Shown: piece by piece, positions 24,620 to 33,577 of the stretch
Numbering within the stretch: the first letter of the stretch is position 1
How the letters are laid out: each line of letters starts with the position of its first letter
NCBI RefSeq assembly: GCF_027497195.1
Contig: NZ_CP114905.1
Location: 6,831,001 to 6,895,000 of the forward strand
Reading direction: 5' to 3'
DNA length: 64,000 nt
DNA from: Streptomyces sp. WMMC500
GTDB lineage: Bacteria > Actinomycetota > Actinomycetes > Streptomycetales > Streptomycetaceae
Program-made: the position numbers and the translations under genes
The notes under the pieces: generated by a model
Told to the model about the DNA's origin: nothing
Databases searched by the model: none
What the model saw: the letters and a program-made list of their open reading frames with translations, nothing else

Positions 24620-25682
24620 TGACTGGTGTATCGAATGCGGCCTTTCGGGTGGCCCGGCGCAGCGCCGCCAGCACGGCCCGGCCCAGCGTGAGCGTGCAGA
24701 CCGCGGTCACCACCGCGCGCGGCAGGTCCCAACCCAGCGAGGTGGCCAGGCAGTACGCGACGAACCGGGCGAGGTTCTCCGGCAGCGGGTCGCCCGCCAC
24801 GAACGACACGCCCGACGACATGCCGCTCAGATACGGCCACCCCTGGAGGTTCATGATCGTGCCGTAGAGAACCGAGGCGATTGCTCCATACGAGGCAAGC
24901 AGCCACAACTCCCGCCGCCCCCGCAGCCGCTCCGCCCCCGGCAGCAGCCCGGCGCCCATGGCGACCCAGCCCATGGCCAGCATCTGGAACGGCATCCAGG
25001 GCCCGACCCCGCCCGTGAGCAGGGCGGACGCGAACATCGTCACGGCCCCGAGGACGAACCCGAAGCCCGGCCCCAGCACGCGGCCGGAGAGCACCATGAG
25101 GAAGAACATCGGTTCGATCCCCGCCGTCCCGGCCCCCAGGGGCCGCAGTGCGGCGCCCACGGCGGCCAGCACGCCGAGCATGGCGACGGCCTTGGCGTCG
25201 AGTCCGGAGTCGGCGATGGTCGCGCCGACCACGGCGACGAGGAGCGGGAGGAGCGCGGCGAAGAGCCAGGGGGCGTCGCCGGAGTGGGCGAGGCCGGAGT
25301 CGGGGGCGGCGAGCAGCGGCCAGCCGAAGGCGGCGCCGCCGATGGCGGAGACGAGGAGCAGGGCGGCGGCGGAGACGGGACCGAGGCGGACGGCGCGGAG
25401 GGCCTGCGGCCGGCGGAGCGGGGTGGGGCGCGCGGAGTTGCTGCTCGTGCGGCGGGGGGTGGGGCGCGCGGGGTCTTCGGGCGGGGTGTCGTCCTGCGGG
25501 CGGCTCGCGTCCGGCTTGCCGGAGTTGTCTGCGTCGGTGGCGTCGGTGGCGTCGGTGGCGTCGGTGGCGTCGGTGGCCGGGGCGCGCGCGCCTTCCCGGT
25601 TCGCGGCGTCGGCGTTCTGGTGCGCGCCGCCGGGTACGCCGGCGTCGCCCGCGGGCGCGCTGCCGGGCTCGTCCGCGCTCAT
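24606..25682 (-). CDS. ECF transporter S component, CbrT-like (predicted cobalamin specificity)
   Basis: The protein has 358 residues. The ATG at 25682 overlaps the stop of the ATPase gene (ATGA). About 120 disordered N-terminal residues include an ATD repeat. Then come six helices of ECF-S type, with LAAVGAALRPLGAGTAGIEP, VLSGRVLGPGFGFVLGAVTM and FASALLTGGVGPWMPFQMLA, the pattern of CbrT-type substrate-binding proteins. The upstream cobalamin riboswitch supports B12 or a cobinamide precursor as ligand. It is the last gene of the five-gene operon. Confidence 0.85.
   Translation of the reverse strand: MSADEPGSAPAGDAGVPGGAHQNADAANREGARAPATDATDATDATDATDADNSGKPDASRPQDDTPPEDPARPTPRRTSSNSARPTPLRRPQALRAVRLGPVSAAALLLVSAIGGAAFGWPLLAAPDSGLAHSGDAPWLFAALLPLLVAVVGATIADSGLDAKAVAMLGVLAAVGAALRPLGAGTAGIEPMFFLMVLSGRVLGPGFGFVLGAVTMFASALLTGGVGPWMPFQMLAMGWVAMGAGLLPGAERLRGRRELWLLASYGAIASVLYGTIMNLQGWPYLSGMSSGVSFVAGDPLPENLARFVAYCLATSLGWDLPRAVVTAVCTLTLGRAVLAALRRATRKAAFDTPVTFRT
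25532..25578 (-). repeat. Nine-bp tandem repeats (ATD) in the S-component gene
   Basis: About five copies of GGCGTCGGT on the plus strand encode ATD repeats in the disordered N-terminus of the S component. Confidence 0.85.
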
Positions 25683-27589
25683 GCCGCCGCCTCCAGCGCG
25701 TGCCGGACCTGGCTGACCGTCAGCCACGTCGTACCCTCCGCCGGCTCGCCCGCCGGGCTCAGGATCTTCGCCACCTGCGGTGCGAACGACGGCGAGGCGA
25801 CGACGACCTCGGCGGTCGGCCCGTCGGCGACCACCTCGCCGTCCGCCAGGATCACGACCCGGTGCGCCAGCTCGGCGGCCAGCTCCACGTCGTGCGTCGC
25901 CAGCACGATGGCGTGGCCCGCCGCCGCCAGCCCGCGCAGCACGCCGACGAGGCGGGCCTTCGCGGCGTAGTCGAGGCCGCGGGTCGGCTCGTCGAGCAGC
26001 AGCAGCCGGGGGCGGGCGGTGAGGATCACGGCGAGGGCGAGCGCGAGCCGCTGGCCCTCCGACAGGTCGCGCGGGTGGGCGTCGTCCGGCACGCCGGGCA
26101 GCAGCTCGGCGACCAGGGCCCGGCAGGTGCCCGCCGCGGCCCGCGCGTCACCGTCGGCGGCGGCGCACTCCGCGGCGACGGTGTCCGCGTACAGCAGGTC
26201 CCGCGGATCCTGCGGTACGAGCCCGGCGTGCCGCAGGAGTTCGGCCGGGCGGGTGCGGTGCGGCGCGAGGTCCCCGAGCCGTACGGACCCGGCGGCCGGC
26301 CGGTGCATGCCGGTGAACGCGGCCAGCAGCGTGGACTTGCCGGCGCCGTTGCGGCCCATGACGGCGACGGTCTCACCCCCCGCGACGGACAGCGACACCC
26401 CGCGCAGCACGTCGGCCCGCCCGCGGCGCACGGTGAGCCGCTCGGCGACGGCGGCGGGGCCGGCGGTGGGTTCGAGGGCGGCCCGGGCCGGTGCCGGTGC
26501 GGGGGCCCGGTCCGCGGCCGGCGGGCGGGCGGCGTCGGGCCCGGGGGAGAGAGGGGCCGGGGCCGGGAGACCGGCGGGCGGGGGCGCGGTCGTGGACTCG
26601 GGTGCGTCGGCGGGCGGTGTAGGGGCCGGCACCGGGAGACCGGTGGGCGCGGTCGCGGTCGTGGGCGGGGACTCGGGCGCGGGCGAAGGAGCGGACACAG
26701 GCGCGTCGGCGGACGGCGTACGGGTCGGCGCCCCGCCCGGCCCCGGCAGCCCGCCCGGCGTTCCCGGCGCCAGGCCGACCAGGCGCTCCCGCAGCGGCGC
26801 CGCGCGCCGCCGCGCGTCCCGTACGGTCAGCGGCAGCGGGGACCAGCCCGCCAGCCGGCCGAGCGCGACCACCGGCGGCCGTACCGGCGAGACCGCCATC
26901 ATCTCCGCCGGCGCGCCCGCCGCCGGCGCCGCGCCCGGGGACGGCAGGACGATGACCTGGTCCGCGTACTGCACCACCCGCTCCAGCCGGTGCTCCGCCA
27001 GCAGCACCGTCGTACCCAGGTCGTGCACCAGCCGCTGCAGCACCGCCAGCACCTCCTCCGCCGCCGCCGGGTCCAGCGCCGACGTCGGCTCGTCCAGGAC
27101 CAGCACGCGCGGGTGCGGCGTCAGCACCGAGCCGATCGCCACCCGCTGCTGCTGGCCGCCGGAGAGCGAGGCGATCGGCCGGTCGCGCAGTTCGGTGAGG
27201 CCCAGCAGGTCGAGCGTCTCCTCCACCCGCCGCCGCATCGTGTCGCGCGGCAGGCCCAGCGACTCCATGCCGTACGCGAGTTCGTCCTCGACGGTGTCGG
27301 TGACGAAGTGGGCCAGCGGGTCCTGGCCCACCGTGCCGACGACGTCGGCCAGTTCGCGCGGCGGGTGCGTGCGCGTGTCGCGGCCGTCGACGGTGACGCG
27401 GCCGCGGAGGGTGCCGCCGGTGAAGTGGGGCACGAGCCCGCAGACGGCGTTCAGCAGTGTCGACTTGCCGACTCCCGAAGGGCCGACGAGCAGCGCGAGT
27501 TCGCCCTCGGGGACGGTCAGGTCCACGCCCCGGATCGCGGGCTCCGCGGCGCCGTCGTAGACGACGGACACGTCCTCGAAACGGATCAC
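25679..27589 (-). CDS. Fused double ATPase of an ECF transporter (EcfA1-EcfA2 type)
   Basis: The protein has 636 residues from GTG 27589, which overlaps the ecfT stop (GTGA). Two complete ABC domains are present. Domain 1 (about 1-235) has GPSGVGKST, LSGGQQQRVA and VLVLDEPTSALD. Domain 2 (about 385-636) has GRNGAGKST, LSEGQRLALA and LLLLDEPTRGLD. A Pro/Ala/Thr-rich linker of more than 100 residues joins them. Most ECF systems use two separate ATPases; the fusion fixes a 1:1 pair. It powers import through EcfT. Confidence 0.92.
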   Translation of the reverse strand: MIRFEDVSVVYDGAAEPAIRGVDLTVPEGELALLVGPSGVGKSTLLNAVCGLVPHFTGGTLRGRVTVDGRDTRTHPPRELADVVGTVGQDPLAHFVTDTVEDELAYGMESLGLPRDTMRRRVEETLDLLGLTELRDRPIASLSGGQQQRVAIGSVLTPHPRVLVLDEPTSALDPAAAEEVLAVLQRLVHDLGTTVLLAEHRLERVVQYADQVIVLPSPGAAPAAGAPAEMMAVSPVRPPVVALGRLAGWSPLPLTVRDARRRAAPLRERLVGLAPGTPGGLPGPGGAPTRTPSADAPVSAPSPAPESPPTTATAPTGLPVPAPTPPADAPESTTAPPPAGLPAPAPLSPGPDAARPPAADRAPAPAPARAALEPTAGPAAVAERLTVRRGRADVLRGVSLSVAGGETVAVMGRNGAGKSTLLAAFTGMHRPAAGSVRLGDLAPHRTRPAELLRHAGLVPQDPRDLLYADTVAAECAAADGDARAAAGTCRALVAELLPGVPDDAHPRDLSEGQRLALALAVILTARPRLLLLDEPTRGLDYAAKARLVGVLRGLAAAGHAIVLATHDVELAAELAHRVVILADGEVVADGPTAEVVVASPSFAPQVAKILSPAGEPAEGTTWLTVSQVRHALEAAA

Positions 27590-29007
27590 TGGGCGGTCTC
27601 CTCGGCGGTTCTCGGATACGGCAGTTCTTTCTGAGCCCGCTGTGCTTGCCGGGCCGGGCCCGGCCGCCGCGGTACGGGCGCGACGAGCGCCGGCAGCAGG
27701 CCGAGCAGGCAGCTCGCGGCCGGCCACAGCGGCAGCCCGGGCGCGGTCAGCGGGACGACCGTGGGGTGCAGGGCGTCGGGCCCGTACGAGTTGGCGTAGA
27801 TCATCAGGCCCCCGACGGCCGCGCCGGAGGCCGCGACCAGCCAGGCGCGCGGGCCGAAGCGGTCGGGCCGGTAGCGGCTGCGCACCGCGCGGCGCCCGCC
27901 GAGCCACAGTCCGCCGGCCGCGGCGGCGGCGCCGAGCGCCAGCACGGGCGCTCCGTAGCCCGCGCCGGAGGCGGCGAGCAGCCCGTACGCGCCGGCGCAG
28001 ACGCCGAGGAGCCCGCCGAGGGTCAGCGCCGCGGTGGTGACCCGGACGGCGCGGGGGAGTTCGGCCGTACGGCCGTAGCCGCGGGCGTCCATCGCGGCGG
28101 CCAGCGCCACCGAACGCTCCAACGCGCCCTCCAGCACGGGCAGCCCGACCTGGAGGAGCGCCCGCGGCCCGCGGTCGTCCCGGCCGCGCAGCCGGCGGGC
28201 GCGGCGCAGCCGGGCGACGTCGGCGACGAAGTGCGGGGCGAAGGTCATCGCGACGACGACGGCGACGCCGAGCTCGTACAGCGCTGCGGGCAGGGACTTC
28301 AGCAGGCGGGCGGGGTTGGCGAGGGCGTTGGCGGCGCCGACGCAGATGAGGAGCGCGGCGAGCTTCATGCCGTCGTAGAAGGCGAACGTGAGCTGCTCGG
28401 CGGTGACCCGGCCGCCGAGGCGGACGCCCTGCGCCCACTCGGGGAGGGGGACTTCGGGGAGGGTGAAGAGCGTGTGGGTGCCGGGGATCGGCGAGCCGAG
28501 GAACGTCGCGAAGAGGAGGCGGATGACGATGACGAGGAGGCCGAGCTTGAGGAAGAGGCCGTAGGAGCGGGCCCACGGCGCGTCGGTGCGGCGGGCGGCG
28601 ACGACGTAGCCGGCGACGGCGACGAGGAGGGCGAGGAGAAGGGGGTTGGTGGTACGGGAGGCGGCGGTGGCGAGCCCGAGTGCCCACAGCCACCAGGCCC
28701 CGGCGTGCAGGGCGTTGGCGCGGTCGGCGAGCGGTGGCCGCAGGGCGCCGGGGACGCCGGGGGCGGCGGCGGGGTGGACCGGCTTGTGCCGCCGGCCGGC
28801 GGGCGGCGGGGCGCCGGCCGTGGTCGGCGCGGTGGCTTCGCGGTCTGCCGCGTCACTCCCGAGGGCCGGCGGTGCGGCGGGGGTGTCCGCCGGGGCGGTA
28901 CGGGACCGGGGGTCCCCCGCGCCGGGGCCGTCGGCCGCCGCCGCGGGCGTGCCCCGCGCCTCGGTGGCGCGCGGGCGGTCGGGGCGGTCGGGGGCGGCGG
29001 GGGTCAT
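27586..29007 (-). CDS. EcfT/CbiQ transmembrane coupling protein
   Basis: The protein has 473 residues. About 85 disordered Pro/Ala/Arg-rich residues precede the conserved EcfT domain (PLADRANALHAGAWWLWALG, LLKLGLLVIVIRLLFATF). The coupling motifs are RRLRGRD and MDARGYGRT near residues 305 and 335. Extra helices follow the usual C-terminus, making it longer than typical EcfT (about 260). ATG 29007 overlaps the preceding stop by four bases (ATGA), and its own end overlaps the ATPase GTG. Confidence 0.9.
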   Translation of the reverse strand: MTPAAPDRPDRPRATEARGTPAAAADGPGAGDPRSRTAPADTPAAPPALGSDAADREATAPTTAGAPPPAGRRHKPVHPAAAPGVPGALRPPLADRANALHAGAWWLWALGLATAASRTTNPLLLALLVAVAGYVVAARRTDAPWARSYGLFLKLGLLVIVIRLLFATFLGSPIPGTHTLFTLPEVPLPEWAQGVRLGGRVTAEQLTFAFYDGMKLAALLICVGAANALANPARLLKSLPAALYELGVAVVVAMTFAPHFVADVARLRRARRLRGRDDRGPRALLQVGLPVLEGALERSVALAAAMDARGYGRTAELPRAVRVTTAALTLGGLLGVCAGAYGLLAASGAGYGAPVLALGAAAAAGGLWLGGRRAVRSRYRPDRFGPRAWLVAASGAAVGGLMIYANSYGPDALHPTVVPLTAPGLPLWPAASCLLGLLPALVAPVPRRPGPARQAQRAQKELPYPRTAEETAQ

Positions 29008-29753
29008 GTGCGGCGGCGGCGCAACTGCCAGACCGCGAGGCCGGCGAGGACCGCGACCACGGCGATGCCGCCGACCGTGCCCGTGGACGGGCCGGAGTCG
29101 CCGTCGTCGGCGGCTTCGTCGGCCGGGACGGCGTCGACGGTGATCTCGGCGCGCGGCTCGCCCCCCGCGTCGCCGTCGCCGCCCCCGCTGCCGGAGGCCG
29201 GCTCGGCGCAGCCGGTGCGCGGGTAGCCGTCGATGGCGCAGAGCAGGCCGTCGGAGTCGTAGCGCAGCGGCTCCGCGACGGCGGCGAGGGCGTCGCCGAG
29301 GGTGGCGTCCTCGGGGACCGAGGCGCACTCCGTACGGGCGGGGGGCGGCGTCTGGCCGTCGGGGGCGTGCGCCGCGGTGCCGAAGTCGAGGACGAGGGCG
29401 ACGCGTTTGCCGCCGTCGCCGGGCTCGGTGCCGCCGCAGATGGCGGCGAAGCCGGCCGCCCCGCGGGGGCGCGGCCCGCCGCCGGACTCCTCGCTGACGG
29501 CGAACCGCACGCCGTGCACGTCGCCGTCCGCGGGCCGCTCGATCCCGGGGCCTTTCGTCGCGTAGACCCACGCGTCACCGTCCCGGTCCCAGAAGGACCA
29601 GTACCGGTACCCGTCCGCCGCCGGCCCGGCCTGCGCCGCGGGCGCGGCCACCCCGAGGGCCAGCAGCGCACCCGCGGCACCGCCGACGAGCGCCCGCCGT
29701 ACGGCCCTTCGCGGCGCCGGCCGTCCCCTGCGCGGCGCGGCGGCGCGGGTCAT
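29004..29753 (-). CDS. Membrane-anchored extracellular protein of the cobalamin operon (SCO2322-like)
   Basis: The protein has 249 residues. It has a twin-Arg-like basic signal peptide (RRAVRRALVGGAAGALLALG) cut after AQA. The extracellular domain (about 43-180) opens with DGYRYWSFWDRDGDAWVYAT and contains paired cysteines (ICGGT, TECAS, LLCAIDGYPRTGCAE). An acidic spacer and a C-terminal helix with RRRR follow, anchoring it on the cell surface. I recall an annotation class 'SCO2322 family' for such proteins. The Trp/Tyr-rich strand pattern and size suggest a ligand-closing beta domain, but this is inference. Confidence 0.75.
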   Translation of the reverse strand: MTRAAAPRRGRPAPRRAVRRALVGGAAGALLALGVAAPAAQAGPAADGYRYWSFWDRDGDAWVYATKGPGIERPADGDVHGVRFAVSEESGGGPRPRGAAGFAAICGGTEPGDGGKRVALVLDFGTAAHAPDGQTPPPARTECASVPEDATLGDALAAVAEPLRYDSDGLLCAIDGYPRTGCAEPASGSGGGDGDAGGEPRAEITVDAVPADEAADDGDSGPSTGTVGGIAVVAVLAGLAVWQLRRRRT

Positions 29754-31078
29754 GCGCTCTTCTTTCTGCGGGCGCTCACCAGCAGCCCGATGCCCGCACC
29801 CGCCGCGAGGCCCACGCCCAGCAGCGTCCACGTCGCCACGCCCGGGCCGTCGTCGTCCGACGACTCCTCGTCCGCCGCCGCGGTGTCCGCCACCGGCTTC
29901 TCCGCCGTCGGCTGCGGTCCTGTGGCGTTGAGGCGGGCCACCAGGTCCGTGTCGCCGGCGAAGGCGCTCGGGTCGGCGTCGACCGCGGCGGCGGCGAGGA
30001 TGAGGGTGGCCAGGGCCGCGGGGTTCTCCTTCGACCAGGCCAGGGTGCTCTTGTCGCGCTCCAGCCAGCCGTACGGCTCGCGCGCCGCGCTGGCGTGGCC
30101 GCCGGCGGCCAGCGCGAGGGCGGCGACCGCGGTGGCGTTGTGGTCGGGACCGTCGCCGGTCATCGCCGGAAGGTGGGCGTCGCCGGCCGCGAGCTTCTGC
30201 GCCAGGTACGCCGCGCCCGCCTCCGCCGCCTGCGCGGGCGACGGGTCCTTCGTGCAGGCTCCCGCCTCGACCGGCTCGTCCTTGCCGTTCCCCGCACCGT
30301 CCTCCGCCAGGCTGAACCCGAGGCCGTTGCCCGTGCCGGCGAGGACGGCGGCGGCGGTGGCGTAGTCGTTGGGGAACAGCGCGCCGTCCTCCTCCGGCTG
30401 GTACGCGTACGCCCCCCGCTCCGCCTTCTTCGCGTCGCAGCCGAGTTGCAGCGCCGCCAGCGCGTCGTACGGATTGCCGCCGTCGGCCGTCGTCCGCTCC
30501 GGCCGCTGGCCGACCGCGGCCAGCGCGCCGACGACGACCGCGGTGGAGTTGGCGTCCGTGGGGCCGCCGGGGTTGAAGCCCCAGCCGCCGTCCTCGTTCT
30601 GGATCTTCTTCAGCCAGGCCACGCCCTTGTCGATCGCCTGGTGCTCCCCGCCCGCCGCGGTCAGCGCCTGCACCGCCGCCGCGGTGGCGTTGGTGTCCTC
30701 GGTGGCCTCGTCGCAGGGCTTGGCGACATCCGCGCGGTACGCGGCGAAGCCGCCGTCCGCGCACTGCTGGCCGGTGAGGAAGGCGACCGCCGCGGGCGCC
30801 GGGCGCAACCCCTGGGTGCGCTGGGCGAGGATGGCCAGCGACTGCCGCCAGACGCCGTCGAACTTGGGGTCCGCGGTGCCGTACAGCCCCTCGGGGAGCT
30901 TCTTCTGCGCGGGTGCGGCGTGCGAGGCAACGTGCGATGCGGTCTGCGGCGCGGTCTGCGCGGGGGCGGCCGGGGCCGCCGTCGCGGTCGCCGAGCCGGC
31001 GACGGTCAGGGGCAGCAGCACGGCGGCGGCGAGTGCGGCGCGCGTGCCGCGGGCGGCGGTCCGGCCTATGGGAGCCAT
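29750..31078 (-). CDS. Membrane-anchored alpha/alpha-toroid (prenyltransferase/squalene-cyclase-like repeat) protein of the cobalamin operon
   Basis: The protein has 442 residues. A signal peptide is followed by a toroid of repeated helix pairs with QW-like turns: FLTGQQCADGGFAAYRADVA, WLKKIQNEDGGWGFNPGG and DHNATAVAALALA. A spacer and a C-terminal helix with RRKKS then anchor it. No DXDD or DDXXD cyclase motif is seen. The same fold forms the alpha domain of transcobalamin and intrinsic factor, which bind B12. As first gene behind a cobalamin riboswitch and coupled to an ECF importer, it is best read as a surface B12-capturing protein. Confidence 0.8.
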   Translation of the reverse strand: MAPIGRTAARGTRAALAAAVLLPLTVAGSATATAAPAAPAQTAPQTASHVASHAAPAQKKLPEGLYGTADPKFDGVWRQSLAILAQRTQGLRPAPAAVAFLTGQQCADGGFAAYRADVAKPCDEATEDTNATAAAVQALTAAGGEHQAIDKGVAWLKKIQNEDGGWGFNPGGPTDANSTAVVVGALAAVGQRPERTTADGGNPYDALAALQLGCDAKKAERGAYAYQPEEDGALFPNDYATAAAVLAGTGNGLGFSLAEDGAGNGKDEPVEAGACTKDPSPAQAAEAGAAYLAQKLAAGDAHLPAMTGDGPDHNATAVAALALAAGGHASAAREPYGWLERDKSTLAWSKENPAALATLILAAAAVDADPSAFAGDTDLVARLNATGPQPTAEKPVADTAAADEESSDDDGPGVATWTLLGVGLAAGAGIGLLVSARRKKSA

Positions 31079-31214
31079 GGCGGAGCGGGGGCCTTTCGTG
31101 ACGGGGCGGCCGGCACAGCCGGCCGCGGCCGCCCGTCCGCGCGCCGTGCGCGCCGGGGGTGCCGGGCTCAGCTCCGCGTACCGCGACGGACGGGCCCGGG
31201 CCGGCGTGGGTGCC

Positions 31215-31355
31215 GGGCGGGGCCCATGAGCCTGCCGCGCCCCGCGGGTCCTCCGGCTCGCCCGGCCATGACGGCCGCACTCACGGTTGCGGGTCAGCGC
31301 CGGATTCGCACCGGCTTCCCCCGAGGGGCACGGTTGAAGTTGTCGCCGCTCACCT
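31215..31355 (-). ncRNA. Cobalamin (B12/adenosylcobalamin) riboswitch
   Basis: The minus-strand RNA contains the core GGGAAGCCGGUGCGAAUCCG (31321-31302), then GCUGACCCGCAACCGUGAG, and downstream AGCCGGAGGACCCGC. These match the conserved GGGAA..GGUG..AAUCC, GC.GNCCCGCNAC.GU.A and AG.C.GGA.ACC.GC blocks of the cobalamin class. It lies about 140 bases before the start of the five-gene operon. Edges are approximate. The rest of the 411-base gap 31079-31489 is leader and operon spacing. Confidence 0.9.
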
Positions 31356-31489
31356 TACCGCCCCGTACCCGCGGAGGTCAGCGCCGGTCCCGGGCGGGGG
31401 GCGCCTGACGAGGGACGTTGCGTACGGGCCGGCGCTCCCGGATCCGGTGCGGACCTCCGGTACGCACCGCGCCCCCGGCCCGTACCCCC

Positions 31490-32560
31490 TCAGCAGCAGT
31501 CCGGGTCCAGCCCCCGCGGCAGCCCCGCCCCGCCGAAGACCGCCCCCGTCGCCTCCTCGCCGGCCAGGGCCGCGAGCGCGAGCAGCAGCGCCCCCGCCGT
31601 CCACGACGTCCGCTCCGCGGGCCAGATCGCGTCGTCCTCGAAGACGTACCCCGTCCAGTACATGCCGTCCTCCGCCCGCAGGTGCTTCAGCCAGCGCAGC
31701 ACCTCCAGCGCCCGGTCGCCCTGGCCCGCCGCCCACAGCGCGAGCACCAGCTCCGCGCTCTCGCCGCCGGTCACCCACGGGCGGTCGCCGACGCAGCGCA
31801 CGCCGAGCCCGGGGACGACGAAGCGGTCCCACTCGCGGTCGAGGCGCGCCACCGCGGCCGTGCCGGTGACCGCGCCGCCGAGCACGGGGTAGTACCAGTC
31901 CATCGAGAAGCGGTCCTTGTCGAGGAACCGCTCCGGGTGCCGGCGGATCGCGTGCGCGAGCCGGCCGAGGGCCAGCTCCCAGCCCGGCTGCGGCTCGCCG
32001 AGGTGCTCGGCGGCGGCCAGCGCGCAGCGCAGCGCGTGGTGGACGGACGACGAGCCGGTCAGCAGCGCGTCCGCGCGGACTTCCCCGTCCGCCGCCTCCC
32101 GCTTCCAGCCGACCTGCCCGCCCGGCTGCTGCAGCCGCAGCACGAACTCCGTCGCCCCCCGCACCACCGGCCACATCCGGCGCAGGAACGCCTCGTCGCC
32201 GGTGGCAAGATAGTGGTGCCAGACGCCGACCGCGGGGTACGCGCAGAAGTTCGTCTCCCGGCCCCGGTCGGTCGGCCGGTCCGCGTCCCCGTCCGCGTAC
32301 GCCGCGTACCAGGAGCCGTCCGTGAGCTGGTGCCGGCGCAGCCACTCGTACGCCGCCTCCGCCCGCGCGTGCTCGCCCGCGGCGTCCAGCGCCATCGCCG
32401 CCTCGGTGTGGTCCCACGGGTCGAGGTGGTGCCCGCGGAACCACGGGATCGCCCCGTCGTCCCGCTGCACCGCGGCGATCCCGGCGACGGTCTGCGCCAC
32501 CTCGGCGGCGTCCAGAACGCCGGGCAGGACGAGGAGTTCGGTGCGTTCGGAGCGCGTCAC
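31490..32560 (-). CDS. Alpha/alpha-toroid (prenyltransferase-like) protein of a glycan-related operon
   Basis: The protein has 356 residues from GTG 32560, which overlaps the methyltransferase stop (GTGA). Repeats of WDHTEAAMALDAAGEHARAE, WLRRHQLTDGSWYAAYADGD and WLKHLRAEDGMYWTGYVFED form a toroid like (alpha/alpha)6 glycosidases or prenyltransferase-type proteins. No secretion signal is seen. The gene order glycosyltransferase - methyltransferase - toroid suggests a shared product, perhaps a modified sugar or lipid-linked glycan. Confidence 0.78.
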   Translation of the reverse strand: MTRSERTELLVLPGVLDAAEVAQTVAGIAAVQRDDGAIPWFRGHHLDPWDHTEAAMALDAAGEHARAEAAYEWLRRHQLTDGSWYAAYADGDADRPTDRGRETNFCAYPAVGVWHHYLATGDEAFLRRMWPVVRGATEFVLRLQQPGGQVGWKREAADGEVRADALLTGSSSVHHALRCALAAAEHLGEPQPGWELALGRLAHAIRRHPERFLDKDRFSMDWYYPVLGGAVTGTAAVARLDREWDRFVVPGLGVRCVGDRPWVTGGESAELVLALWAAGQGDRALEVLRWLKHLRAEDGMYWTGYVFEDDAIWPAERTSWTAGALLLALAALAGEEATGAVFGGAGLPRGLDPDCC

Positions 32561-33282
32561 CGGCCGCCCTCGCGGGGCTTGGTCGCGTAGACGACGACGC
32601 TCTTGCCGATCACCGGGTCGAGCAGCCGCTCGGCGAGGCGGGTCGCCAGCGGCTTCTTCATGATGTCCCAGACGAGCAGTTTGTGGTACGCGCGCACGGC
32701 CGGCGACCGGTCGTTGTCGACGCCGACCGCGCACTTGATCCACCAGTACGGCGAGTGCAGCGCGTGCGCGTGGTGGAGGCCGTACGGCCTGAGGCCCGAC
32801 TCGCGGATCCTGCCGACCAGTTCGTCCGCCTTGTAGATGCGGATGTGGCCGCCCTCGACCTCGTGGTACGCGTCCGAGAGCGCCCAGCAGACCTTCTCCG
32901 GGCCGTAGCGCGGGACGGTGACCGCTATCCGGCCGCCGGGGCGCAGCACGCGCACCACCTCGGCGAGCACGCCCTTGTCGTCGTGGATGTGCTCCATCAC
33001 CTCGGAGACGATGACGACGTCGAAGGCGTCGTCGGGGAACGGCAGCGCGAGCGCGTCGCCTTCGAGGGCGGTGGCGGTGGCACCCGCCGGGGCCTCGCCC
33101 GCCTCTTTCATCGCCGCGAACCAGCGGGCGACTTCGCGGATCTCGCCGCCGTCGCGGTCGAGCGCGACGACGCGGGCGCCGCGCCGGTAGCACTCGAAGG
33201 CGTGCCGCCCCGCGCCGCAGCCCAGGTCGAGCACGCGGTCGCCGGGCGCGAGCGGGAAGCGGGTGAAGTCGACGGTCAGCAA
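32557..33282 (-). CDS. Class I SAM-dependent methyltransferase
   Basis: The protein has 241 residues. The SAM-binding motif is VLDLGCGAGRHAFECYRRGA and the acidic post-II residue is in VVALDRDGG. Then DVVIVSEVMEHIHDDKGVLA and VLRPGGRIAVTVP complete the Methyltransf_11 core. The start is TTG 33282, placed five bases after GGAGGAGAC. It overlaps the toroid gene by four bases. The acceptor is unknown, although the operon suggests a glycan or lipid. Confidence 0.88.
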   Translation of the reverse strand: MLTVDFTRFPLAPGDRVLDLGCGAGRHAFECYRRGARVVALDRDGGEIREVARWFAAMKEAGEAPAGATATALEGDALALPFPDDAFDVVIVSEVMEHIHDDKGVLAEVVRVLRPGGRIAVTVPRYGPEKVCWALSDAYHEVEGGHIRIYKADELVGRIRESGLRPYGLHHAHALHSPYWWIKCAVGVDNDRSPAVRAYHKLLVWDIMKKPLATRLAERLLDPVIGKSVVVYATKPREGGR

Positions 33283-33577
33283 GTCTCCTCCGGAGGGGTC
33301 GGCGGGAGGCGGCGGCGTGTTGGCGCGGGTGGAGAGGGGAGGGGAGTGCCGGGCGCGGCGACGTTGCCGCGGGGCGGGGGAGTACGGGGGGTGGGGCGGC
33401 GGCGCGGCGTCGCGGCGCGGCCGGACGCGGCCCGGCCGGGCGCGCCGCCGTCGCGGACCGATGACCGTAGCCCGCCGCGGCCCGGCGCGGGGGTGACGAG
33501 GTCATCCGGCCGTGTCCGGCGATGCGTTGGTGGTGGGTCCGGCCGCCGCGCGCGGTCGCGCGCCGAGGGCCCGGGTG

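Noticed and set aside
25148..27634. Plus-strand 828-residue frame across the ECF genes
   Set aside because: It is low-complexity Arg/Gly sequence antisense to two genes with complete ABC motifs.
27590..28693. Upstream extension of the ATPase frame to about 1000 residues
   Set aside because: It is Arg/Pro-rich and overlaps EcfT in another frame; the GTGA overlap at 27589 fixes the start.
33283..33577. GC-rich stretch between the methyltransferase and glycosyltransferase genes
   Set aside because: Only skewed G-rich sequence; no frame, repeat or hairpin stood out.
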